DNA of 64,000 nucleotides from Liolophura sinensis. Lineage: Eukaryota > Mollusca > Polyplacophora > Chitonida > Chitonidae. The notes under the pieces were generated by a model. The model searched no databases. It was not told the origin of the DNA and worked only from the letters and a program-made list of their open reading frames with translations. Of the stretch, positions 25,370 to 38,000 are shown in pieces. A program made the translations under genes and the position numbers. The stretch is from contig NC_088303.1 in assembly GCF_032854445.1 (NCBI RefSeq), positions 13,771,501 through 13,835,500 of the forward strand, in the 5' to 3' direction. How positions within the stretch are numbered: position 1 is the stretch's first letter; every line of letters begins with the position of its first letter.

Positions 25370-25885
25370 ACAACCCAAACTCTGGTACTACCACCCTACC
25401 CCCATCTTCACCACCCAAGCCACATCTACCACCCAACTTCTGATATTACTACCCTACCCTCATCATCACCACCCAAGCCCTCACTCTACCACCCAACCAC
25501 TGGTACTACCACCCTACCCCATCTTCACCACCCAGTCCCTGGTTCTACCACCCAACCTCTGGTACTACGACCCTAACCATCTTCACCACCCAACCCCTGG
25601 TTCAACCACCCAGCCCCATCTTTTCCACCCCGCCTCTGGTCCTACCGCCCTATCCCCATCTTCACCACCCAACCCCTGGTTCTACCACCCAACCCCTGGT
25701 TCTACAAACCAATCCCTGGTACTACCACCCAACTCCATTTTCATCGCCCAACCCCTGGTTCTACCACCCAACCTCTGGTACTACCACCCTACCCCCATCT
25801 TCACCACCCAAGCCCTTGTTCTGTCACCCAACCTCTGGTACTACCACCCTACTCCGATCTTCACCACCCAAGCCCTTATTCGACC
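25370..25885 (+). repeat. About 60-bp C/T/A-rich minisatellite
   Basis: Eight to nine copies of a unit containing CTGGTACTACCACCCTACCC, CATCTTCACCACCCAA and CCCCTGGTTCTACCACCCAA. The CTGGTACT word recurs at 60-bp spacing (25774 and 25834). The plus strand is almost free of G except in CTGG, so strand asymmetry is strong. It is intergenic. Confidence 0.9.
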
Positions 25886-25899
25886 ACCAAGCACCTGAC

Positions 25900-28309
25900 A
25901 GCTGACACATGAAATACACAGAAATGGATATATGCTGGAGATATCAGTCAGTTCTATTCACGCTGACACGATGTTAGGTCTTCTGCCTGTCCACTAAAAT
26001 GGATATATGTAATTTTCTGTGTAAATTCTGTCAGTTAGATCCATCTGGCAAGTTAAAATTCTTAACCCAGTGAAGTGTGTGAAGGATTACAATTAAGACA
26101 AACATTATTAATCAGTCAACACCTTAGCTGTAAGCTGTGTGACTAAGGCAAATTGCAATACCAGTTTATTCTGTAGCTTGTGGTAAACTGATAGTGGAAA
26201 CTAGATCATTGAAACAAAAAAAAAATTATATATGACTCAGCAGAATGAAAATTTTTCTGACTGTAATTTGAAAGTGGAGTAACTAGTAGATTTATCTAAT
26301 CGAATACTGGTAAAATTCCATGTGAAAATCACAGGGAGATATTAAGTCTTTAACACTCTAAAGTCTATGGCCCAAATACCGAAGTTAACATGTATAAACC
26401 GGTTGCCCCCCTTAGTTAGATGGGACATGGGTTATGCCCCCCTTAGTCCGACCGACCTTGACCTTTCGACTTCCCCTCCCCCTTGACAGTGACAGACGAC
26501 AACTAAATTTTACAAAATTTGCGACAACACAGAACTCGGTGACTTAATACGAGACAGTTGGAACGGCACGCTCAAATGGTGTAATGTAATTATGGCATGG
26601 ATTTAAGAAATGCATGGCAAAAAAGTGCAGAACGAGCTATGCTTTGATATCGAACGTTGTTGTTGCAAACGGACGAAGACGGAAAGCGAAACTCGAAACT
26701 ACGCCACAGAGCACTTCCCTGTGTGATACAGTAGGGTGAGTACAACTGACAGATTTCAGCTAATTAACACAGTTGCACAAAAACAATTTCCCACTAAATA
26801 AATGCAACACAGCGAAATGTACATGTGAAATACTTTCTGAAAAGAAAAAGGAAATACCGGTAGGCGCCCCCCGAAAGTATTATTATGGAGGTAGAATAGA
26901 AGGAGGCACTATTCGGGCAGGTTAGGGTTGACTGACCCGTCGACCGCGTGCTGGTCAATTGAGTCATGCAAAGGTTTCATGCAGTCTTGTCCCGCTTTGA
27001 TGTAGACTGTACGTTACCGACGATCAGCTAAACTCACCCAGAAAAGGATCTTTCTCCAAAGAATATAATTTACCTTTGTGTAGCTCTGTAGCCTTGTAGG
27101 GCTGTGATTATGTAGGCCTATACTATCACAGCGCAGTCTTGTTCTATAAGCTGACTTTGAACACCTCTGTACTTGCCTTGCTGGCTCAAATATACTACTG
27201 TTGGGCATCAGTTCCAGGTAGCTGTTCCCAAGTGTCATCAGTAATTAATCCACACAAACTAGTAGAAACTGGATAAATTTTAACTCCAGTCGCCATGTTT
27301 GAATGCATACTCCGCACAACCCGTGAAAGGGAGATAATTACTGACATCACTAGAAATTAGTATATTTTGTACGTCTTGTTTTATCAATTCTTTAAAGAGC
27401 TACTTTGGTGTCAAACATCTGTGTCTTAAAAGCCAAGTGAATTGATAAAGACTGGGATAGTCTGAATTGGTTTCCTAAATTGTAAAAATATTGCAGTGAA
27501 TTTAAACCGATATTGTACGTTTCGTCAAAGTATACAGAAACAAAATATTTTTGTCCCTTGCACTTTGCCAGGTGTGACGTCACCCATGAACACATGACGT
27601 TATCAATCCCTGACGCATCTCCACAAATGACAGTGCCCTTTCAAACACTCTTGATGTTATCCCAGCATAAATGCTTTACTCAACGTCACATCTACCTGAT
27701 TCGACATAATACAGGGAATATTATCACGTCACACCAGGAAAATTTTACGGGCATAGCCGAAGATTTTGTTTAATCCTCAGTTATATGGGTTAAATAATGT
27801 TATTCATCAAAATCCTATTGAAACATATTGTTAGGCTTACTCTGTAGGATTCCTTTGATATCGTAATATTTCTCCGCGGTGTCTGTAATCTATTTGTACT
27901 CAGTGTACTATTTCCAAATTCTGACAGCGAAAGTCAGTGTTGCGATCAATGTCAGGATTTTTAAACATCTCTCAGAGCCCATGTCATTTAAACTTTCTGA
28001 CTCGAACTTGCAGCAGATATTGTGATCGATAAGTCAGACGTGGGACAGCATGTTGCAGTTCTAGGCAGAAATGGCTCCATTTAAAATTATTAAAAGTTTC
28101 AGTGTGTATGATGCCATAGACGTAAATAGTCCGTGCGCATGCGGGAGTTGGTACAAGTGAAAGCATGAATGCAGAAGAGGTGTCAAAGACTTTGTTCGTC
28201 AAAGTATTGGCTAAAACTAACTGAGGACATTCTGGTGTTTGTTTGGGGCCATCCTTGGCAGAACAAAATTTTGCCAAGCCTAATGTCAGTGCAATCTTGG
28301 ACTATACAT
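25900..28309 (+). promoter_or_regulatory. Candidate CLC-gene promoter and 5' non-coding exon region
   Basis: No coding exon is visible. The stretch from 27.3 to 28.3 kb is CpG-richer than its surroundings. It holds an exact TGACGTCA at 27575-27582, further ACGTCA/ACGTTA half-sites nearby, and an NRF1-like palindrome TGCGCATGCG at 28134-28143. A donor-like CAT|GTAAGT at 28310 could end a 5' UTR exon that splices to the acceptor at 29046. This assignment is inference. Confidence 0.35.
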
Positions 28310-29070
28310 GTAAGTACTTGAATGTTGGTGAAACAAGAAGATATAGCAGGTAATTTAGCATTAGCATCGTTGTTTGGAAACTCTTCATCGTTTTAAATGG
28401 AGAAACTTCTAACTAGAACTGCAGCACGCCATTAGGCTTATCACAGTAACTGCTGCAAGTTCCAGTCAGAACTAGAGTCCATCTATCCCAGTAGGAATTT
28501 AGTAAAGTTAAGCAGTCGATTACTTACAGCCACAGCACCCCCAATTACCCCTTAACAATGCTTAGGGTTCTGGACCAGCGGATTGTTAAAATCCTAAATT
28601 CTTGATCATATCCTAAAGATGATTTCAAGTTTCCAAAATGGCCGCTGTCTTCTGTTAGGATGTTGTACAAGTGTTTGTCCTGTTCCTGGGCCTTGTGACT
28701 GCAAATGCTGGGAATTTGTGGCCTGGGAACCTGGATGGTTTATATGATGGGGGGCCATTTTTGTGGCGAAGCACACTATAAAGCAATATAAAGGGGTATC
28801 TGGACATGACAGGGAGGATAATAATCAACAGTTTTCTGAAACTTTAATAAGCATCCAACTGGGGTGAATGGGAGCAAGCCACGAGAGTTGGTAAGTATTG
28901 CTTTGAATTTGATATATTTACGCAGAGATAAACAGAGCCTTGCCTGTTGCACCCTTCTGATAATTCATGAGATTGACAGCCGTAACAAATGAAATGAAAC
29001 TGTACGGTGTTAAACCTTTAATCATAAACGTGTGATATGTTTTCAGGAGGTAAAGTTATACCATTGTAAG

Positions 29071-32000
29071 ATGGATCCGAATGAAACTGAGGCCAAGGGA
29101 GAAACAACTGGTCGTCCCCGAAGAAGGACTCAGTCTCTAAAGAAGTATGGCGTTGTTGTGGAACCACCCAAGGATGATGCTGTGTTCTATGTCACAGACG
29201 ATACATATGGCTTTCTGGCTCAGGTAGATTATCTGCCAAGATGGACATTGTCAATAAACTTTCTGGTGTATTAGGGTAAAATATCTCTTTGTAATGTTGT
29301 ACTAATTGCACATGTCATTTCTAGGACTTGAGACTACACATCTTTTTATTAAAAAAAATGTATTTATTTTTCTTCTTTCAGTGACACTTATTTTCATGTC
29401 TTACATATAACTTTTGTTCTTGGTACCAGGGACGAGATTTTGAGCCGGCTTATGTCAACCACAAGTACACCGAGAAAGAAAGAGAAACACTGGCGACATT
29501 TGAAAGTCTGGATTACCTCCCTTCACACAGTGAAGCCTTTAAATACTGGACAAAACGTCAGAAAAGCTCTAGGTATTGGTCCTTGTGTGCAGTTTTTGAC
29601 CTCCTGGCTTTTCACATGCGCCATTCACTTAACAAGTAGCAAGAGAGCAAGACAATTTCAACTTTTTACAGAATGTTGCAATTGTTGTGAGCTTGCTGTT
29701 GTTTATGTCGCAGTCATGGGAAATTTTAACCTTTGTGTGGAACAGGATAGCTAAAGAGCTACTTTACATTGATCTGTATCCAGACATGCTTATTTGAGCA
29801 GTGATGGATAAAGCAAGTACCATAATGGTGACACTGCATGGATTGTTCAGATATAAATTCTCAACTCTTGTTGGTATTGAAATTACTCTCTTTAATCCAG
29901 GTTTTTGTGGAGGATTGAAATAACTGACACACTTTAAGAATTGAACACTTTAATCAATTTCTTGATGGATTATATGCTCAAACCTGCACCTGTGGAGAGA
30001 GTAAGAAGCTGACTGAAGCATCTGTATTCTGAAAGCATTATCAAGGAAGAGTTCACTTTGATCAGAATGATCTGTTCTACCGCAGGTTTGACATGGATCG
30101 CTGGGTCATGATGGGTCTGATTGGTTTCTCTGTTGGTTTAATTGGTTTTTTGCTGCATCAGCTGATAGAGAAGGTCGCTGACATCAAGTGGGAAATGACA
30201 GAAGATTTCATACAGGTATATGTATATCCGTATCATTGATTGAGTGAGTGCTTGGGGTGTAACGTTGTACTTAACCATCTTTTAGTCATATGACAACAAA
30301 GGAGTCTTAAGAGTGCAGGTAATGTGCCTCCTTGTTGCAGGAGGGATTTCAATTGCTCTGTTATCTAGTGCTGCTTCACTGAGACGACTTACCGAGAGCA
30401 AGTAAGTTGTCCCGCCCAAGCCGTAATACTGATATGGGACAACTAGTCGTTGCACTATCCCCGTGATGCTGAATGCCAAGTGAGGAAGCTACAACTTCCT
30501 CTTTTAAGGTCTTACGTGTGACTCGACCCAGGATTGACCCTGGATCTACCACCTCCTGAAGCAGACGATTTAGCAACTTCTTTTACTGGAAAGAAAAGAT
30601 AACATCAGACCAGATGTATATATATGTATTGATAAAGTATCCCAAGCAAACTTTAAAAAGCATACCATTCATTATTGTGATATTGCTTAAGAGACACATT
30701 CAAAGTCATATTGAGGGAAAGCATATTCTAGTTTCAAAACCGGCGCTTTAGTATTGCTGTTACTATGGTCATGTATGTCTGCCCATTTATCGATGTCCGC
30801 TTCTGTAATTATGTTGTTGTTTTTTGTAGGAAGGTCGACTGGTAGTAGCCTGGATCTGGTCTCTAGGTTACACGCTTCTGTTTGTCATGGCAGGAACTGC
30901 CTCTGTGGTGGTGAGTAAGATGAGGGACATTCCTTATTTTCTGGTACATGTATGGCCAATGGATAGTGCCTGTTATCCTTGTGCAGTTAATTAATTACTA
31001 AGCTTTGTGGAGTGAAGTAAACAAAGAACAAAGAGGTGGAAGTATACAAATTTACATATTCTTGTTAACCAAGAGTCTTTTGTTTGCCATCATATGGTGG
31101 AAATACTGCCACTGTGATGTTAAACTCAATCATTCATTCAGATCATTTATTCATTCAAACAAATTCATTCATTTAGATCATTCATTTATTCAGTTCATTT
31201 AGTCATTCAAAACATTCATTCATGACATTCATTTATTCATTCAAATCATTCATTTATTCATTCAGGACATTAATTCATTCATTCAGAAAAATCAAGAATG
31301 CATTCATTCATTCATTAGTTCACTCGCTGGGAACATTCTTCAGAACATTCATCATTCATCAATCAGCCATTCACACACATGCTCTGTGTATTTGTCCTAG
31401 CTCCTGCGACCAAGCGCTGGAGGCTCCGGCATCCCGGAGGTGATAGGCTTCCTTAATGGTACAGTCATCCGCCATATCTTCAACGTGAAGACCATGGTGA
31501 TAAAGTTCTTGTCGTGTGTGTGCGCTGTAGGCTCAGGCATGCCTGTGGGACCAGAAGGACCTATGATACACCTGGGGTACGGCTGCTGGATTTTACTGGT
31601 GATACGATCTCAGACATTATTGTGTATGGCAAATACTTATTTGATGGTGAAAATTGGCCATGGTAATGCTCCCCATAAAAGATCAATGAATGAAGACTTG
31701 TTAATTAGGTAAAGTGTGAGAAAACATATGCACAAAGGGTGTTTTTGGTATTAAACACTGTGCATTAGTCTACTCAACATTCAAGTATACCACACACTGT
31801 AAGCTATTTTAGGTGGATGGTGTCTTCTTACACTAGATAAATTTAGGAAGTATTTATACATAAATATAAAATACTTTGTTTTTTCTTTCTTTGTATGCAG
31901 TGGCCCTTTTTAATTTTTCCTTTAACCACAACACACAACACAACCTAATACAGACCATATGCATTCTGCATATATGTGTTAAGTATGTGGTGTCTTGCTG

Positions 32001-35000
32001 TCACTGTCATATGAAACTAGCTCTGGCTATGTGACTGCTGTGTTGTAGGAGTCTGGTGGGAGCAGGGTTAAGCCAGTTCAGATCGGACACTCTCAAAATA
32101 AAACTACCTTTTTTTGAGAGGTTCAGGAATCCAGAAGATAGGTAAGTGTTTACTCTTTACATCATCTAAAACATTTCCAAAATCATATCAGCAGCTTTCA
32201 TGTCTTGTAGATTCTCAAACACGGAGACCAGTAGAATCAGTTGACAGCAGATATCCTGCCCATTTTCTGACATGGTAAATTACCCAAAATTCTGCCCAAG
32301 ACAAACTTGCACATTTTTCCCATTTCTAAGATGTCTCTTGATTTTGTAAAGGTGTTGTGCAATTTGTTTGAAAGGTATGGCGATATCCCATGGGACAAAT
32401 GTAGGTGTAAGGGCCAAAAGTAATATTTTAGGACCTTTTTTTGCTTCTAAAACAATTTTTGGTGAAATTTAAATCATTTTTCGTAGTTTTTCCAGAGGCC
32501 TGTGGGTGACTTAGTAAAGCAGTGATGGTCATATCCATACACTGTGCAGAAATAGGAGTGTGCAGATTAAGATGAAAAAGTGCATCTGTTTTAAATAGTG
32601 TGTTGGACTGAGAATATTTTGGTTATGTGGTATTTTTTTCATCAGTCATTTATGTGTACTTTGTCAGTTAAAGGTCTTCTAATGCAATACCATCTAGCAT
32701 TTGAACATGTAATTCTGAGTTGCATTCTTCAAGTTGACTTTTAGCATCATATTTACAAAAGCTATCATTAATCTTTAGCTTTTAGTATTTTATTTTTTGT
32801 GCAGTGTGTAACAATTTGTAAGATAATGGCAGATCATAATTTGAATGAATGTATGATAAAACCTTGAACAACTCATAAGTGAAAGTAAATTAACCTCATG
32901 GCATATACATTGACAACATCAGCTATGGCCAGTGACATTTGTACCGACCTCATAAAGTTGATTTTGTGCATTGCTTTTTTTCAGTGTAATTGTAACAATA
33001 TCACCACTAGGGCATAACATGCACTCCTGCATCTAACATGGCAATTTGGAATGCTGAGTATTGTGTTATTATTTCATTACCAAAGATAATACATGTTCTA
33101 TGAAAGCAAAACCTAATCAAAGTGTGCAGACACAGGAATGGGCATTGACCTCAGTAACCATGGTGATACATCAGTACATGACATGACGTGACAATGGCGT
33201 GGATCTCTGCATCTCAACTTTATCATTCAATAAACACATGTAGACATATGATTCTCTATGATTCTCTTCTGAGTTATATCATAAGATGGTAAATGCCTGT
33301 ATTTAAATATGATTTCTTCACCTTGCAGGAGGAACTTTGTGTCTGCTGGGGCTGCAGCGGGTGTAGCCTCTGCTTTCGGGGCACCTGTTGGGGGCTTACT
33401 CTTCTCCATGGAGGAGGTCTCATCTTTTTGGAACATCAAACTCTCATGGCAGATCTTTTTTGCCTGTATGGTTTCCACATTCACCACTGACCTTTTCAAC
33501 TCTGCCTTCTCTGGCTTCAGATACACTGGGAATTTCGGACAGTTCAAAAAAGAAAGATATATTTTATTCAGTGTGAGTTGGAATGAATTCTGAAGTGCAC
33601 CTCAGAGTACTACGTAAAAGTATATGCAGTGTGATAAAATTGTGACACATTTTGAAGTTTGTTAGTCACCTGTCTGAAGTTCTTCACTCAGAAGTATCCC
33701 CCCACCATAATGCTGGCCGCTGTCGTATAAGTGAAATATTCTTGAGTACGTCATAAAACACCAATCAGATAAATAAATCATTACAAATGCTAGGGTATGT
33801 TTCAGGTCTGTTAATAAGGTAACAGAGATTGTCAGATGTGCCAGTGACAATATTTTATGTTTGATTAGGTTTCAATTTGAAAGTTGGATGAAGTAAAAAT
33901 GTTGAAGATTTCATACATTTTGTAAAACTTTGATATTTTGGCCCTCCCCAGATCGGTTTTCTTAAAATCATTTTGGGCCAAAAAGTCCAAAACTTTATGC
34001 TGTAATTCTTCAATCTTTTCACATGTTTGCAAAGTGTTTATTTAAGCATATTCTGAATACATTATTCTGTCCTTTTTGTGAAGTCCTGAGATTGGCCAAT
34101 CCAACCAGTGTATTTTTGTCACCAAAATATAGTTTTAAATGTGCATGAAGTGCACTGAAAGTTGCTCTTTCATATGCGAAAAGGTTGAGGAAATAGGAAA
34201 GCTTGATGCTCAAACTTGGTTGAAATTGTACTACCGCTGCAAAGAACCAGGGATCCAAATTTTGTTGTTTAGATGCAAATATTTATTTTATTTCAGTTTA
34301 TTTTATGATTATAATTTTCCGCTGAAGCAGGATATCACTTTGTAAAACAGGCTGTGTTCATGTTACTCGTCTGTCTGTTTCAGATATCTGAGGGTATAGA
34401 TGTGAACATCCTCATGTTTCTGCCTACTTTTGTCATAGGCATTGTGGGAGGCATACTAGGGGCACTCTTCACTTTCCTCAACCTTAAATTTGCCCGCGTG
34501 AGGAAGAGGTTATTGGCCACTGTACAGAGGGTCTGGGTGCAGAAACTTGCGAGAATGGTGGAACCTGTTATAGTGATGGTAGGCTATGTTAGGTTACTGG
34601 CCATGTTACAAAGGGTCTGGGTGCAGAATCTGGTGATGATGATGGAACCTGTTATAGTGATGGTAGGCTATGTTAGGTTACTGGCTATGTTACAGAGGGT
34701 CTGGGTGCAGAATCTGGTGATGATGATGGAACCTGTTATAGTGTAGTAGGCTATGTTAGATTACTGGCTATGTTACAGAGGGTCTGGGTGCAGAATCTGG
34801 CGATGAAGGTGGAACCTGTTATAGTGATGGTAGGCTATGTTAGGTTACTGGCTATGTTACAGAGGGTCTGGGTGCAGAATCTGGTGATGATGATGGAACC
34901 TGTTATAGTGTAGTAGGCTATGTTAGATTACTGGCCATGTTACAGAGGGTCTGGGTGAAGAATCTGGCGATGATGGTGGAACCTGTTATAGTGTAGTAGG

Positions 35001-38000
35001 TTGTTAGGTTGCTGGCCATGTTACAGAGGGTCTGGGTGCAGAATCTGGCAAGGATGGGGGAACCTGTTATAGTGATGGTAGGCTATGTTAGGTTACTGGC
35101 CATGTTACAGAGGGTCTGAGTGCAGAATCTGGCGATGATGGTGGAACCTGTTATAGTGATGGTAGGTTATGTTAGGTTACTGGCTATGTTACAGAGGGTC
35201 TGGGTGCAGACTCTGTTGAGGATGGGGGAACCTGTTAGTGATGGTAGGCTATGTTAGGTTACTGGCCATGTTACAGAGGGTCTGGGTGCAGACTCTGTTG
35301 AGGATGGGGGAACCTGTTAGTGATTTTTTTTTTTTTTTTTTTGATTGGTGTTTTACGCCGTACTCAAGAATATTTCACTTATACGACGGCGGCCAGCATT
35401 ATGGTGGGTGGAAACCGGGCAGAGCCCGGGGGAAACCCACGACCATCCGCAGGTTGCTGGCAGACCTTCCCATGTACGGCCGGAGAGGAAGGCAGCATGA
35501 GCTGGTCTTGAACTCACAGCGACCGCATTGGTGAGAGGCTTCTGGGTCATTACGCTGCGCTAGCGCGCTAACCGACTGAGCCACGGAGGCCCCCGAACCT
35601 GTTAGTGATGGTAGGCTATGTTAGGTTACTGGCCATGTTACAGAGGGTCTGGGTGCAGACTCTGTTGAGGATGGGGGAACCTGTTAGTGATGGTAGGCTA
35701 TGTTAGGTTACTGGCCATGTTACAGAGTATCTGGGTGCAGAATCTGGTGATGATGGTGGAACCTGTTATAGTGTAGTAGGCTATGTTAGATTACTGGCCA
35801 TGTTACAGTGGGTCTGGGTGAAGAATCTGGTGATGATGGGGGAACCTGTTATAGTGATGGTAGGCTATGTTAGGTTACTGGCTATGTTACAGAGGGTCTG
35901 GGTGAAGAATCTGGCGATGATGGTGGAACCTGTTATATTGGTGGTAGGCTATGTTAGGTTACTGGCCATGTTACAGAGGGTCTGGGTGAAGAATCTGGTG
36001 ATGATGGTGGAACCTGTTATAGTGTAGTAGGCAGTGTTAGGTTACTGGCCATGTTACAGAGGGTCTGGGTGCAGAATCTGGTGATGATGGTGGAACGTGT
36101 TATAGTGATGGTAGGCTATGTTAGGTTACTGGCCATGTTACAGAGGGTGTGGGTGCAGAATCTGGTGATGATGGTGGAACGTGTTATAGTGATGGTAGGC
36201 TATGTTAGATTACTGGCTATGTTACAGAGGGTCTGGGTGCAGAATCTGGCGATGAAGGTGGAACCTGTTATAGTGATGGTAGGCTATGTTAGGTTACTGG
36301 CCATGTTACAGTGGGTCTGGGTGCAGAATCTGGCGATGAAGGTGGAACCTGTTATAGTGATGGTAGGCTATGTTAGGTTACTGGCCATGTTACAGAGGGT
36401 CTGGGTGCAGAATCTGGCGATGATGGTGGAACCTGTTATAGTGTAATAGGCTGTGTTAGATTACTGGCTATGTTACAGAGGGTCTGGGTGCAGAATCTGG
36501 CGATGAAGGTGGAACCTGTTATAGTGATGGTAGGCTATGTTAGGTTACTGGCCATGTTACAGAGGGCGTGGGTGCAGAATCTGGTGATGATGGTGGAACC
36601 TGTTAGTGATGGTAGGCTATGTTAGGTTACTGGCCATGTTACAGAGGGTCTGGGTGCAGAATCTGGTGATGATGGTGGAACGTGTTATAGTGATGGTAGG
36701 CTATGTTAGGTTACTGGCCTTGTTACAGAGGGTCTGGGTGCAGAATCTGGCGATGATGGTGGAACCTGTTATAGTGTAATAGGCTGTGTTAGATTACTGG
36801 CTATGTTACAGAGGGTCTGGGTGCAGAATCTGGCGATGAAGGTGGAACCTGTTATAGTGATGGTAGGCTATGTTAGGTTACTGGCCATGTTACAGAGGGC
36901 GTGGGTGCAGAATCTGGTGATGATGGTGGAACCTGTTAGTGATGGTAGGCTATGTTAGGTTACTGGCCATGTTACAGAGGGTCTGGGTGCAGAATCTGGT
37001 GATGATGGTGGAACCTGTTATAGTGATGGTAGGCTGTGTTAGGTTACTGGCTATGTTACAGAGGGTCTGGGTGCAGAATCTGGCGATGAAGGTGGAACCT
37101 GTTATAGTGATGGTAGGCTATGTTAGGTTACTGGCCATGTTACAGAAGGTCTGGGTGAAGAATCTGGTGATGATGGTGGAACCTGTTATAGTGATGGTAG
37201 GCTATGTTCGGTTACTGGCCATGTTACAGAGGGTCTGGGTGCAGAATCTGGTGATGATGGTGGAACCTGTTAAATTGGTGGTAGGCTATGTTAGGTTACT
37301 GGCCATGTTACAGAGGGTCTGGGTGCAGAATCTGGTGATGATGGTGGAACCTGTTATATTGGTGGTAGGCTATGTTAGGTTACTGGCCATGTTACAGAGG
37401 GTCTGGGTGCAGAATCTGGTGATGATGGTGGAACCTGTTATATTGGTGGTAGGCTATGTTAGGTTACTGGCCATGTTACAGAGGGTCTGGGTGCAGAATC
37501 TGGTGATGATGGTGGAACCTGTTATAGTGATGGTAGGCTATGTTAGGTTACTGGCCATGTTACAGAGGGTCTGGGTGCAGAATCTGGTGATGATGGTGGA
37601 ACCTGTTATAGTGATGGTAGGCTATGTTAGGTTACTGGCCATGTTACAGAGGGTCTGGGTGCAGAATCTGGTGATGATGGTGGAATCTGTCATAAGTTAC
37701 TGCCTGCTATACAGAGGGCCTAAATTCCATCAGTGCAAAATGTGTTCTGATGTTATTGTTTGAAACCAAAAATGATCTGATCCAGTAATCAGCTCTAGAA
37801 TCTGGGCGTTTTCTTAAACTGCAGTCGCAATGTAATGATGACATACTCTGTACTAAAACCACTGCATCAGTGACTTACACTTTTCTGTCCTGGAGTACTG
37901 AATGATTTATAAACATTATGTGTATGTGTGCATTTATGTGTTTACATAGGTACTGGTTACTACAGTGTCTGTGTTTCTACCTGCCGCCTTCAGCTGTTCT

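Noticed and set aside
25316-25576. Pro/Thr/His-rich open frame as a secreted repeat protein
   Set aside because: It follows the 60-bp minisatellite, has no signal peptide or splice partners, and ends within the array.
33227-33547. 106-codon minus-strand open frame
   Set aside because: Antisense shadow of the highly conserved CLC exon 7.
36939-37763. 274-codon open frame of repeated hydrophobic units as an independent gene
   Set aside because: It is the 84-bp CLC exon 8 repeat read in frame, without its own start context, and lies inside an intron.
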